Shown piece after piece: positions 45,701 through 58,033 of a stretch of 64,000 nt of DNA (position 1 is its first letter; each line of letters opens with the position of its first letter). A model generated the notes under the pieces. It made no database searches and was not told the DNA's origin. It was given only the letters and a program-made list of their open reading frames with translations. A program made the translations under genes and the position numbers. The DNA is from Terebella lapidaria (taxonomy: Eukaryota > Annelida > Polychaeta > Terebellida > Terebellidae): the NCBI GenBank assembly GCA_949152475.1, contig OX424567.1:27243402-27307401 (forward strand), written 5' to 3'.

Positions 45701-48487
45701 GCATCCCCCGCCCACACGTCTGGAAATCTATCCTCGCATTATGACCTCCCTCCTGCCGTATTAGTGTCTGCCTAATATCTTCATGTTTCTTTATTTCCGT
45801 AGTTTTATGTCTGCCAGAGAGATTAATTTCCCAGCGACTAATCAGAAATAAACTTTGGCTTCTTCCGTTGGTGGTCATTATGAGTTTGGAAATCGTCCTG
45901 TTCGTGGTGAACAAATATGTTATTGCTCTCTGTCTAACTGCGTGTTGACTGGATAGCTTTATTGAAAATTTAAACTGGATTATTCATGTATTATTACATA
46001 TTTTTAAGTGAATCTCTACAATTCCAGAACTTACAAGTGTAATTTGCCACGACTGTCATTGAATCTTGCAGGTCCTGAATATTGTATCATGGCCAGCATT
46101 TTAGACGTTTTATAGTTTGGAAGTGAACAATTGATTCCAAACCAGGCCATTTTATACAAACTTGCAGTGTACTATAACAAAAGTTTCTGTTCATTGAACT
46201 TGACCACATTGAATGGGCGTTGGGTGAAAAAAAGTGCTTCAAAGTTCTGATAATGCATACTCTGGACAAGAGTATACGACAAACAGAGGATGGGTGCAAT
46301 CTGTCTTTATTACAATACGCACGCCGTATTTATTATTGTGATAATCTGGTTTTTGCCCTGGCTCGATATGGTCTCTATCTCCAGGCCGATGATATCTGTC
46401 GTTCGGTGCCTGACTTTGCCATCTAACTTTAGTGTCCATTACCACGGAACACATCCAACTGACCCTCCCCAAGGCCCCAATCCGTCACAATCTGTGCAAC
46501 GCCGCATTCATCTTGATCTGTATCAAAGTCGTATAACTTCGTTAATACCTTATCCCGTCCTGGCTTTCACGATTTTGCTGCTTTCCAAGCGTGGATGGCA
46601 CATAACGCTGTTAATACGATATCTCCCCAGACGCTCCCATGATGATTAAATCCCTGCATCTGTCACGGACCCTAACTCGAGTTTTCACGATAATGTGCGA
46701 CATATTTTGTTGCCATGGCAATATATGTGCTGCCCTATTCCCTACAGATATCAACGTATCCCCTCCAATTTCTTTTCTCCAGGATTTGATTATGTCGTGA
46801 AGATCCAATTCCTGACAACGCGATTATTCTGTTGCCACGGCTACAGACATATGGCGACAGGATTCGGTGTCTCCCGACTTTGTAGTTAATTGATTCTATT
46901 GCAACCTTTATTAGGGGCAGTGAATACGGAAGGATAAACAACAACATAAGCATCATGGACGTCCCTTTCATAAAATTCATACCTTCATTGTTGTGGGAAA
47001 TATTTTTCAATGGTAATTTGATACGCAGTTTTAGATGAGTTTAATAAAGTGTAGTAAACATAAATAGTACCGGTAGTTTAAAATCATCTGGAGTCATGAG
47101 GTCATGGTGAAGTACACAGTCTGTGTGAAGACCGTCCAGTTGTGCCAACATTCGAGAGATCAGCTTCGGGGCGGGAAAGAGGCGGGAGAACAATTTGGGA
47201 GCAGATATAGTGTTTTGGTCGACAGGGGCACATTTTATGTCGAGGCGTTCGTCTGATTTATGAATGGACATTGGGTTCGCAATCAGACCATCTGCACTGT
47301 TTCCGAAGGCCAAGACAGTTGTAAAACTGGCCATTTGTAAAACGGATTGGTAATAAGTAATGTTTTTATCTCTTGATCAATGTGTGGATATTGTGTTTTT
47401 GATGAGGGGCTATTTTCGTCACCATGATGTTCATGACCTTGACACAAATCAAGCATTTCTCACAATTGGATTTTGATGATTGATATATTTAACACTTGAG
47501 ATTTATTATCATGATTAGCAAATTCGTTATTAATGTACATCTAAATTACTGAAATAAAATAAACATTCAATAGGTTTTATCTGCAATGTATTGGAGCCAG
47601 GTAGCAGCTCCTATTTACGTGAAGATGTGGTCATATCTCTGAATTGTGTCTTATGTTTTCAATGACCACCAGCTATATGTTTTTTTATCCCTTGAGTGTT
47701 TTCACAAGACTTATTATTTCCGTCCCGCAGGGCGAGCGCGATGTACCGGATCCAGGCAGCGCTCCGTGAGAACAACCCCGGTGAAGCCGTGTCCCTCTTC
47801 CGCGCCGCAAGGTCAGAACCACTACTGGGTCTATTGTGACCATGCTTTCAGGATGTATCACATGTCAGAGGACAAGTGTGATTATGAATGGAAGTCGCAT
47901 GCACAAGTTTATGGTAATTTGATGATGTAAGATTGTTTTAGCCTGGCACATATTTCACGAAAAGTGTCTGTTTTCCATGTAAATGTTTGATGAGGATGCT
48001 CATTGTCGTTAAGCTTTTGCTCTTATGTCTATTACAGCTCTGTCGTAAAGTACAGATTTATCTGACAAAACTAACCATTCTTCTAGGTGATAATAACACT
48101 AGGTGATATAATGGTAACAGTGTGAGTTAGCTTGTTTAATATGATGAGATAATGGCATTGTTTTGGACGCTGTGGTAACACAACCAATATAGCCTAGACA
48201 CTGTATTGCCATGGTGACCACGATTGCCATGATGTTGAGTCATGTGTTGGTATGGTGTCAGTCTTGTGTTGCCATGGTCCTGAGTGTGTTGCTATGGTGA
48301 TAGTCTTGTGTTGCTATGATGACAGTCTGTGTTGCCATGGTCTTGATTTTGTGTTGATATGGTGACATTCTGTGTTGCTATGGTGACAGGGAGGTGTGGC
48401 CGGAGCGTGAGGAGTTCGGACGTCCAGACATTGCTCCAGAAGAAGAGTTCATGGCACTTCGAGAAGTTTTTTTCGCACCGCTGCCAA
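42762..48487 (+). CDS. TIMELESS: TIMELESS/TIMEOUT family protein, exons 11-18 (continues; C-terminus not found)
   Basis: Coding exons are 42762-42874, 43012-43116, 43325-43428, 43701-43779, 43886-44019, 44544-44709, 47731-47811 and 48390-48487. All have consistent phases and add about 293 residues, for about 651 in total. Family blocks are [21 protein letters not shown], then [12 protein letters not shown] and [15 protein letters not shown]. Next are [19 protein letters not shown] and [17 protein letters not shown], followed by a Lys/Arg-rich probable nuclear signal in exon 15. Exon 16 is acidic and ends in [14 protein letters not shown]. Exon 18 is [21 protein letters not shown]. In the vertebrate protein this is followed by an acidic run and a large C-terminal domain that binds PARP1. 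I found no exon for that part up to 64000, so it probably lies beyond the window. The last donor is at 48488 (GTAAGT), phase 1. Confidence 0.93.
44710..47730 (+). other. Timeless intron 16 (3 kb)
   Basis: Non-coding, with a near-consensus RFX X-box-like palindrome GTTGCCATGGCAAT at about 46710. The 97-codon minus frame at 47041-47334 has no recognisable domain. Confidence 0.5.
48190..48389 (+). repeat. Degenerate ~21-bp tandem array GTTGCYATGGTGAC, ending in a splice acceptor
   Basis: About nine copies of the core GTTGC(C/T)ATGGTGAC can be read between 48200 and 48387, at spacings of roughly 20-24 bp. The last copy (GTTGCTATGGTGACAG) ends exactly at the acceptor AG of timeless exon 18. Confidence 0.85.
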
Positions 48488-51400
48488 GTAAGTCAGCACC
48501 CATGTCACAACCAGCTGATAGGGAATGTCAAAATTTCGCGTGAATTGAAATATTAGTGATAAATTGAATCCGATGATCACATCTAGCAAATCATTCCCCC
48601 ATTGAGAAGTTGTGCGTATACATGCGTTGTTAATTCATCATTCCTTATGTGATGTGTCATACTTTAGACATTCTCATCTCTGTTTTCTCGCTGTAGGCCA
48701 CACCAGTTGTACTGGTTACTGCAGTGAATAATTACACTATCAGATTTCATGCTTTTGATCATCCTCATGCAGTGTCTCATAACTCATTTCGCAGTATTGT
48801 CCCGTATACTAATTGTGTGTATCATGTATTGTATTCATATTCATGATTAACAAATTCTGTTATGATAGAAGGTAAAATGACACCAAGAAAAGATGCGACA
48901 GATGCATTGAGTTTTGCTCGGACTGTCAATTACTTTACTGTGCAGTCATCACAAACTGACAAAGACAAGGATACAGAATTGCAGATGATCTAAACTCGAG
49001 AAGAATTGACGTAATTTGATGGCCATTACAGTCGCAGACAGTCTCCCTGCGTAAAAGGAAACAGTTGTAAATTTTCCCGTCGCGTCGTCAATTCACCGTT
49101 GTCAGCAGCGATATATTTGAAGTGAAGTGGCGTTTAAGAGATCTTGTTCGCACTTTGTTCGTTGTTGATCCCTGACCCGGGAGATCCACATATGGGTGAC
49201 ACCCTCTAGTTTAGATCAATAGCAACAATCCCGTCGGCGGTCCTGGCGACGCCATCGTCACGACAACAACAGGCAGGATCACATCGGCAATCGTTTAAAA
49301 GGTCCTCACTGCTGCGTCTGTCTTGGACGTCTTTGGGTAAAATGTTAACACTTAATCTCAGAAAGCAATTAAAATTGCCGGCGGGGGTCTAAAGGAACGG
49401 ATCTGGCCCTTCCCGAGTTGTTGAGCTCCTCATGGCTAAGGGAAAATGTGTAATGGAGAACCATTGGGGAAACGGCAAGTGAAGGAAAAAAATTTGTTGA
49501 GATCTCGTTAACGCTACGTTAAATGCCGAGGGTCTAGTGCAGCGTTAATTGTCTGATGTTATCTGTTCTGGACGGGAGAATGTAGATTGATATTATACTT
49601 GCCTGGAAAGTTCCCTGTGGATGATGCTGCTGAAATTGGTTGAGTTCGAGTAGCCAGTGAGTTATGTGAGACAGATATGTCGTCTGTTAATGACGGCCAT
49701 ATGGCAGAGTCCCATGTGTAAAACTGCTGAGTAAATACGTAATAAATCTGTAGATTCAATAACGCCACCATCAATTTCGAACCAGTAATGGAGGTCTGGA
49801 TCATTAAGGAGCGGGATATGAACTCTGAAGATTGTATGTATATTCATACATATAAAACTGAGTTTTATTCGCTGCCGTGGTTTGAATTATTCATTGGTCC
49901 TTCTTAGGCAATAGCCAATAAAAATTTGGGAGAATATGTTTCAAAACATACGGTAAATGTTGTCATATCAAGGTATGTATAGTTTTGTGATTTCTGTCCC
50001 TGTTTGCCACCGGCCGATGCATTAAGTTCTCGACTCTCATTACCATAGACAGATTACTTGGGGAATGTTACACTGCAGTGGTTACCTCGGTTACCATGTA
50101 TCCCACAATCCTCCAGGACATCTGTGATTTGTCCACACTGTGCGAGATCAGAACATCCTTGATTGTCCGTAAAACTCGGACCCTCTCATTGCCTTGTTGA
50201 GGCAGCGATATGTAGAGCCGTGGCCAAAAGGGAGACAATTTTAATCCCGGGGCCAGACTTTTGTCCCGAGGGGCCTGAGTTTGGAGACTTGGGGCTCAGT
50301 CAGACTAATTCCTGAGGCGAGAAATAAGTGCTGAAATTACAGGGTGTCCCATAGTGGAGTGGCCGTGGAGGAATTGGTGTACTTGAGTCAGGTCTTGAAA
50401 GGGATGATTCCTTTTGGGAATTTTTTCCCTTTATGTTCAACACTGAAATGAATTCTCCCCCATGACCTATCTTCCTCAATTCATATTCCATAATCCCAAC
50501 CACTTCTTCAGAAGGGATCAAATCTTTCCTGTATTTGAAGACCACCCACATAGACAGTTAGATAATGGATGGTCCCATGTAAGTCTGCCCTCTGGGTGCC
50601 GCTCACGATGACTGATAGATGACCCATAACGTAATCACTTCCAGAAGGGCATTCTTTAATGAAGTATCCTTTCTATCTGGATAGGCCGCTCGGTTCCTTC
50701 CCTGTGTGATATCATTTGTCGTTGGACACAGACGAAACATGACAACTTGTGCAGTGAATCTGACTTAGATCGAGAAAAAGTTTCGACAGGACTGGTTCTT
50801 AATTATGCGGTGCTAGTCACAGTGATGGATGTATCTTCATGAGAGCTTCATAACTGCTCAATCATTGTTAATACATCAGTAATAAAGAATGCTGAGGACT
50901 GCTTCAAGTGCAGCCATCAGTCCTTGACTACAGACGTGTCTATTCACATCCAGCGTTTATTGCTTACGAGTGAGTGATAATAAAGGATCTGTCTCTTGAT
51001 ATCCTTCTTGTGATCGGTTATGAATTACTTATTTATCGCCTGTATTGGTATAGATCGCAGCAGGAGTGTGTCTGTAATTTTTCGCGCCTATTCCCAAAAA
51101 GATTCTGAGTAAACACATTCGCTGTAGACGGTCATTATGGCTATTTCTGTCCTTGTGGACCATCAGCAACGTCTCTGACATATATCTACTCGGGAATCGG
51201 GATTGTTGGGGGCTTTGAAACAATAATGACTTGCTATTCTTGTCGGCCGTGAATAGATCCGCGCCGACCCCCACATTGTGAACTATTGTGATGCACCAGA
51301 CAAATTTCCCGGTTTGGGAAAGCAGAAAAATCGAAAATTGCTGCAAGATGTTTCTGTTCAGTATAAACTTGTGTGTTTTTCTGATGACATGTGATAACCA

Positions 51401-51960
51401 TTGTGCCGTTTCCATGGAATGATTTTGTCTGTCCCGTTCCCTTCTCCATCGTCCTTCCCCTGCGTCTCAAATTGACCATTATGCACCTGGGATATGAAAA
51501 GGGTAAATAGAAACGTGGCAATATTCATTGTATCCTCTGTCCTGGGATTTTGCGTTTTTTGACGATCACCAATAAGGGCGGTTCTGAGAATGTAGACGAT
51601 ACTACCAGCTGATTGTTGTCCTATGAACATAGACTGTTGTATTTACTGCGAGATACCCCAGTGATACTCCGACCAGTGACGTTTGGAAAGTAGCAATGTT
51701 TGTTGTTGGGTTATTGATATGGGCCACTGAGGGCTTAATGTGTGGTAGCCGTCACTCCGCAAACTATTGAGGTGTCAGGGTGATTCACTGGGTAAACTGA
51801 TTACTCCCGTTAGATGAATGAGAAAAGTAACACTCCCTTGGTAGTTTCTAGTGTTGTGTTGTAAAATTGTTCAAGTGTTGAAATTTTCAATGGAACTTTT
51901 GAGAAGTTTTATTGTACCGCTAAAATCTCGGGACATAAAATGAATTGAAATTCTGAATTA
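48488..51960. other. Non-coding stretch after timeless exon 18
   Basis: No exon with family-like sequence or a matching acceptor was recognised on the plus strand, and nothing convincing on the minus strand. Presumed timeless intron 18 or intergenic DNA. Confidence 0.4.
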
Positions 51961-52974
51961 GGCCACACCAATTTACAAAGTTGGTCTATGGATTTTTGTC
52001 CGAAAAAAATCGTACGTGGGAGCGAATTTTTTTTACATTTAATATTAAATTTTCTGTCTTTGGAATATTTCACTTCAAAAATGGTACGAGCGATATATTT
52101 TTTTTTATTAATTATTTCTGTCTTTGGAATTTAGATTGCCAAAATTCGTGCGAGGGATTTTATTTTGAATGATAACTTATGTATTTGCCGCTTATTTTGG
52201 TATTGTATTCGACCGTCATGACCTCATAAAATCAAATTGGCCAGTTTAGTGGGAAAATAGGATCATTTAAATCAATTATAACGAGTTCTTTCTTCTGTTA
52301 ACCCGTCTACATGTATACATCTAGGCCGTATGGGTATTTTCTGATAGATGCACAATTCAATATGTATTCTGTGCTATTTTTCACAGTAAATAGTTCAGAA
52401 ATTTGTGAACGATTTTCAATGTGTCATGTTGAATAACATGTCTTGTCATGTTTATGAATTTTGTCTAAAATAACGCAAATTATTGCAGTATTATTGAGTA
52501 AAAGGCCAAACTGTCCTGATGTACTCAGATGACTATAGTTGGAAAAATAAACCTATGAGTTACAGAATAATTATCTATCGCAAGATACTATTGGTTAAGT
52601 TCTGGAAAATTTTTGGTATTGACATATATTCTGTTAAAATCATATATATCAACATGTCATGCCAGGAAGACCCGCCCGGAGCTGTGCTGAAGGCACAAAA
52701 TGCTGATATTTTCCACTCACAGTTGATCCTGTGTAGTGTTGGCACACAATGATTCAAACAATTCCTCTGAAAATATCAATACTGGCTCTTTAAATGCGGT
52801 TTTTGACAACAATTTGGATGGATACAGACTGTGATTTTTATTTTGGGCAAAAACTAAGTTGTCGATTAATTTTATTAGGTCAAAATAGGTGCGGCGATTT
52901 TTTTTACCGAAATTTTGAGAATGAATTTTTAGGGGCGGCGATTCCATAGACCAACTTTATAAATTGGTGTGGCC
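51961..52974. mobile_element. Harbinger-like MITE with TTA target duplication
   Basis: The left end starts GGCCACACCAATTTACAAAG and the right end is its reverse complement with one mismatch in about 33 bp. It is flanked on both sides by TTA, the TWA-type duplication of PIF/Harbinger elements. It is 1,014 bp, AT-rich, with no transposase frame. The superfamily call rests on the 3-bp duplication and TIR only. Confidence 0.8.
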
Positions 52975-55492
52975 TTAGGGTTGTATATGTTTCTAATAAA
53001 TTACTTCAAACTTTATGTTATGTACTTTATTAGTGGGTGATCCAATCCGGTAGTGCTTTTAATACAAAATGAAGGAGTATTTGTATACAAAATAAATAAA
53101 TAAAGACAAAGAATTGAAAGTCAAAATTGCAATAAAATTCACCGTTTCTTCATCGACTTGCTAGTACACAATATTATCATGCAATATTTTGGAAGACATT
53201 TGGTGTGACCTGTGATAATTCTGTACGATTCATTACCCAAATGATGTTTCATGTTTATGCGTGTGGTTACCAGCAGTGCAATCATGTAACAAAGTAGAAT
53301 GTGGGACGACCGAAGCCACTAGCTGTCTATCTGCATTGCGGACACCCATTACATTAGTGAAGTAACAGCCAACAATACAATGTATATTGTGATCTCAATC
53401 CCGCTATGGAACATATGTCCGTGAATATACACAACTATGCCATCTGCTTATGTATAGCATTGTGCAAAGTTTCTTTTCATGTATGCTCCAGTCAGTATTG
53501 ACACATGTTAGGAATAATAGCCCTCAGCCAGAAAAGGGCAGCAGTATAGTGTAGTAAATGATATGATAAAGACAAAAATGTGTAGAAAATACTAGTATTG
53601 CTGACCGAAGGAAGAAATAATAATGTGTAATAGCCAGTTTTCAGTGTAGGTAATTGGTTGCCTGGAGGCGTAATTTTCTCTGAGTTAGGTCTTTGTTTTG
53701 CCTTCTGTTACAATAGAATTAGTTACAAGATCTGTTTACTGTTTTCCACAGCATTGTGTTCTTGTTCTTGTCGTGTGTAAAACATTAACAAGACTGGTAC
53801 AAAGCACTGAGCAGTAAACATAAAATAACCACGACTGTACATAGGACCATTTAGAAACCCTCTAAAATCTTATATTGAACTTGAAGAAAGATCCAAAAGG
53901 TCTTTCATATAACATGAAATCTTTTTGGAAGACATAACTTGTGAATGAGGACAGCTATTTCGTAAATAGTTCTACAACAATATTTCACTATTTCTACATT
54001 TCACATTGCCTGTCTTTCTAAGTGATAGTTTTGCTGGAGATCAGTAATAAACCTTGTGAGGTGTGAGGTATCACTTCGGTGTACAGTAATAAGCCAACAA
54101 GACTCATTGTTCCATTGTTGTTTTCTGTGAAGCTTGGCATACAACATAGTTCAGCACAAATATTTATTTCTGGTGGTGGGAATTGTATGAATTCAATAAT
54201 GAATGCAACAAATATGACATTGAATAGCCATCTAATCTGAGTAGGTCTATCTTATAGTGTACTTATCATTGGGGTGAAATTATGTTTTCGTCCATTCACA
54301 AGTAATATAACTTGATAAAATTTACCAGCAAAATAATTTATTATAACTCCACAAATAGCAATGAAATTGCTTACCACTTTGCACACTGCCCTCATTTTGT
54401 AGAAACAGATCGAACATCAATTACCAAATTTTATCTCCGAGTAAATAGAAATATGTTATCGATTGACAGCTCCAAGCCCAATCTTCCTGCTGTAATGCGA
54501 CCTCTTCTACTGGTGGTAAAAAAACAAAACGAAGCAGGCTTGTGAGTGAAGGGGTTCATTTCGTATATTTGAATTTTTTGCCATGTACCACACCCAAAGA
54601 AAACAAGTATTTATGTAATCAATATTGTGTTTATTTGATCTGGCCTGTGACAGTGCAGCACCCAAGATTCACTGCGAGACCGTGTCATATTTTGCCAGTC
54701 GTACTCTATAGCCGAGGACCGTTTGCAAATATATTTTATCACCGCCTCTCCACCGATGCGCTGTACTCTGCGGGAATTAGATTTTATTGAGCCAGGAAAA
54801 TCCATTGTTCTTCTGTAGACAATGTTACAATTCCCTATTTTCCAGGTAGTGTTTTCCGTTCTGTAACATTTGATGAACACCTGCAGTGGATAACTAGCTT
54901 TGTTTCCTGACTGGTGTGTACATTTGGTAGAGATCCAGGGATGCCTGTATTTAAAGACATACTGTCATTGAATAGCAGTGCGTAATTCTGGACATGCCTA
55001 CAATAAATGCCGTATTCTTACATTCCGTAACATCGAGATGAAATAGTTGCTTTGATGTTGAATGACAATGACGTGATGGGTAATGGGTAAAGGATAATTA
55101 CAGGATGATTGGATGAGGTACTCCTGAATTAACTAATTCTCAGATCTTGTCTTAGTTATTCAAGCAAGTAAGATTTCAAATAATCATATTAAATACTTGT
55201 GGAGTCGATCTATATTTACCAATATTCATACACTGCTTCATCATTCAGATCTGAACAAAACAAAATTATAGTATCACAAACTCTAAAAGGTTCAGTTCAA
55301 CACAAAGCATTACTTGGTGTCCAATAAAAAATCAGTCATTTTGACACAAAATGGCAGTAATGTTGCTATGCAGCTCATAAACATGGCGGAAAATACGGTA
55401 AATTGTGTAAGAATCGAACAACCATGTTGCCATGCAGTCACTCAGAACACACTCACGCGAGCAATTCACAACACAACCTAAACAGACCACTG
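52975..55492. other. AT-rich stretch without recognised genes
   Basis: No exon or repeat recognised. Its right part is probably the 3' UTR of the minus-strand LRR gene. Confidence 0.4.
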
Positions 55493-58033
55493 CTAGAAAT
55501 CTTCCCATTTATAGACTCGTAGAGGGCCTTCGTGGTTGATATCCCGACCTGGTATCAAAGTCATTCCTTCTTTACTGTTCTGTGTCTGTAAAGATTCACT
55601 AGTACTGCCATCTTGGTTCTTAGGCATGAAATATAAGACGTCGTTCCTACTTTTATATTTGATTCCATTTTGAAATCCTTCACGTTTCTTTTTCTTGGGT
55701 GTTCTGTGTTTGGCCGTAGCAGCACCGTTTTTCTTTCCTCGACTTTTCCGAGACAAGTAAACAATGACAACAATGAGAACCACAGCTACAATGATTGTGA
55801 CAATGCTCGTCGCTACAATGGTAACAATCGTGGATTTAGCTGGACCAGAACCGGCCTCTCCCTCTCTCGCAGAAGGCGGAAAGTTGGTTGGACCACCTAA
55901 CTCATTCTTTGAGACTGGTTGGATCTGAAGGTTACCGTCTATGACCCCATTGGAGTATTTGCTAGTGTCTCCACCTGGTGACTGAGTGGATGACTTAAAA
56001 ATGTCTTCCCACGTTGGATACCGAGAGGATTTAGTGTCACCACCATCCCCATCAGAGTAGATGTCATGATATAAACTCTCGACATCATAAGGTTTGTCTG
56101 GTCTCTCAGGTCTGACATTGTCAGCGTCCTCCTCAGAGTCACCGAACTTATTGTAATAATCGTAGTAATCCTCTGAGCTGGTGCTGCCCTCTGTGGAGGT
56201 TTCCTGCTCACCAGGGGGAGCCACTGTAGGTACGGTGGAGGTTTTAGGTGTGGGACTAGAAGGCACGATGCTGGGAAATGTACTCAATCTACCGGGCGGT
56301 GTGGGTATTGATGTGGAAATCTTCAAGGTGGTTGTAGACGCGAACTCGTGGTCGCTGAGGGAGGTGATCGAGCGACCATTTAAATCGTGTGGCGAGAAAC
56401 AAGTAATGTCGTCTTTGTTCTCAACACGGATGTCCGTCACTAAAAGCCAGTTTCTAAACCAGATCAGTGACTTATCACAGTGCCATCTAGTGCTGGAAAT
56501 GTGCAACGTCTCCAGCTTTGGGAAATAGTCCAAGAATTCTTCACTTAAAGTCGTTAGATCTGAACTCTGCATGCTGAGATCCTCAACAGACTTAAGGGAA
56601 GTCAACAGTTCTGAATCTGCGAGAATGCTTTGTATAACCCAATGACTACTATCCAAATCCAGCTTGGTAAGCAAGCTCAGATCTTTGAAACTATCTGCAT
56701 GTATTGAGATCACAGTCGGGACGTAAGCCAAGGAGAGAGTTTGTAGCATCGCCAGGCCATGAAAACTATGGCTGTGAAAGTACTGAAGCGGGTTTTTGGA
56801 CAGTTGCAGGGTTTCCAACCGCGATGAATTTTTGAACGTGTTTCCATAGATGTGCACAATTTGGTTGTTGCTGAAGTCAGCGTTCTGTAGCAGAGGCATG
56901 TTGTGTAGAGCGTTGTACGAGAGGTAACTCACGTTGTTACCCATCAGCGATAACGTGTTCAGTTGTGAACCTTGCGGGAAAACGTCGCTAACGATCTCTA
57001 TGTTGTTTGAATCCATCAGCAGTCGCTGTAAACTGACCGGGAGGTGACTTGGGATCCTCCGCAGGTTGTTGTTATTCAGCCACAGTTGTTGTAAGTATGT
57101 CATATGCTCAAAGGTTTGATCACTTATGTCTGTTATTCCGTTTTCGTCAAGCACAAGAATGCTGACAAACGGGCAATCTTGAAAGGTGTGACGTCTGATG
57201 ATCGTGATGTTATTCCGACGTAGCTGAAGGTAGCGTATTGAGTGTGGTAAACCACGTGGAACATGACTTAATCCACATTCCGATAAGTCAACGTAAGAGA
57301 GAAAATCCGAGTAGAACTTGAAACGCATCACATGTGAAATTGGGTTCCCTTTGAGAACCAAGTATGTTAATTTCTCCAGATTCTTGAAGGCTTTTTTGTC
57401 TATTTTACTTATTTTATTCTCAGCGAGGAGAAGGTAGCGCAGGTTTTTCTGGTTAGCAAACATGTCCTGTGAAATTTCCGTCAGCTCGTTGTTATGTAGC
57501 TCTAGACGAGAGAGTTCTGACATCCCTGCAAAGGCACCATCGACAGTTGTTAGCTGATTGGACGTCAGGTCCAGGTGTAGTAATCCAGACGCACCTTGGA
57601 ACGTGAACTCTGTCAATTCCGTCAACTTGTTACCACTGACGTCCAGTGTTTGGAGTGACGCAACAGATCGGAACGCACCGTTGTGTATTGACTCAATCAC
57701 GTTATCCTTCAGTTTGAGGTTGACGACACCGCGTAGTGACGAGAGACTGGACTCTGTCAGAGTGTGTATTTGGTTCTTGCTTAAGTCAAGGGTCGTCAGT
57801 GATGGAGGCAGGGATCTCGGGATCTCTGTGAGCCCCGCTTCAAGGCAGGTGACCTGACTAGACTGATCCGGACATGTGCAGAGCTCCGGGCACGCTGCCA
57901 GATAGTGGACGAAGTATATCGTGAAGATGTAAACGACATGGGCAGGATTGACATAGGACCAAAATTTCCCTGCCCACGTCCCACAAGTGTAATTTGAGCG
58001 GTGTGTGGCCCTCGCACGGCGACAATGTGACAT
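55493..58033 (-). CDS. Single-pass transmembrane leucine-rich repeat protein (single exon)
   Basis: An uninterrupted 846-codon frame. A long basic n-region (residues 1-30) precedes a hydrophobic core near 32-46, likely a signal peptide or signal anchor. A cysteine-rich LRR N-cap (CPELCTCPDQ, about 48-63) follows, then about 18-20 LRRs with the LxxLxLxxNxL pattern to about residue 515. The C-cap has WHCDKSLIWFRNWL and a later Cys (about 517-546). A Ser/Thr/Pro-rich stalk contains an acidic tyrosine cluster (SEDYYDYY, about 621-628), a plausible tyrosine-sulfation site. The transmembrane helix is at 734-757, with a basic stop-transfer (SRKSRGKK), then a ~85-residue tail with a KKKKR patch, ending KWEDF, which fits a class III PDZ ligand (acidic-x-hydrophobic). 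The architecture suggests a cell-surface adhesion or receptor protein; I could not name an ortholog. The first ATG is used because the signal region follows it. Confidence 0.9.
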   Translation of the reverse strand: MSHCRRARATHRSNYTCGTWAGKFWSYVNPAHVVYIFTIYFVHYLAACPELCTCPDQSSQVTCLEAGLTEIPRSLPPSLTTLDLSKNQIHTLTESSLSSLRGVVNLKLKDNVIESIHNGAFRSVASLQTLDVSGNKLTELTEFTFQGASGLLHLDLTSNQLTTVDGAFAGMSELSRLELHNNELTEISQDMFANQKNLRYLLLAENKISKIDKKAFKNLEKLTYLVLKGNPISHVMRFKFYSDFLSYVDLSECGLSHVPRGLPHSIRYLQLRRNNITIIRRHTFQDCPFVSILVLDENGITDISDQTFEHMTYLQQLWLNNNNLRRIPSHLPVSLQRLLMDSNNIEIVSDVFPQGSQLNTLSLMGNNVSYLSYNALHNMPLLQNADFSNNQIVHIYGNTFKNSSRLETLQLSKNPLQYFHSHSFHGLAMLQTLSLAYVPTVISIHADSFKDLSLLTKLDLDSSHWVIQSILADSELLTSLKSVEDLSMQSSDLTTLSEEFLDYFPKLETLHISSTRWHCDKSLIWFRNWLLVTDIRVENKDDITCFSPHDLNGRSITSLSDHEFASTTTLKISTSIPTPPGRLSTFPSIVPSSPTPKTSTVPTVAPPGEQETSTEGSTSSEDYYDYYNKFGDSEEDADNVRPERPDKPYDVESLYHDIYSDGDGGDTKSSRYPTWEDIFKSSTQSPGGDTSKYSNGVIDGNLQIQPVSKNELGGPTNFPPSAREGEAGSGPAKSTIVTIVATSIVTIIVAVVLIVVIVYLSRKSRGKKNGAATAKHRTPKKKKREGFQNGIKYKSRNDVLYFMPKNQDGSTSESLQTQNSKEGMTLIPGRDINHEGPLRVYKWEDF

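Noticed and set aside
47041..47334. 97-codon minus-strand frame in timeless intron 16
   Set aside because: Protein-like composition but no family, no splice partner and no supporting neighbour; not called.
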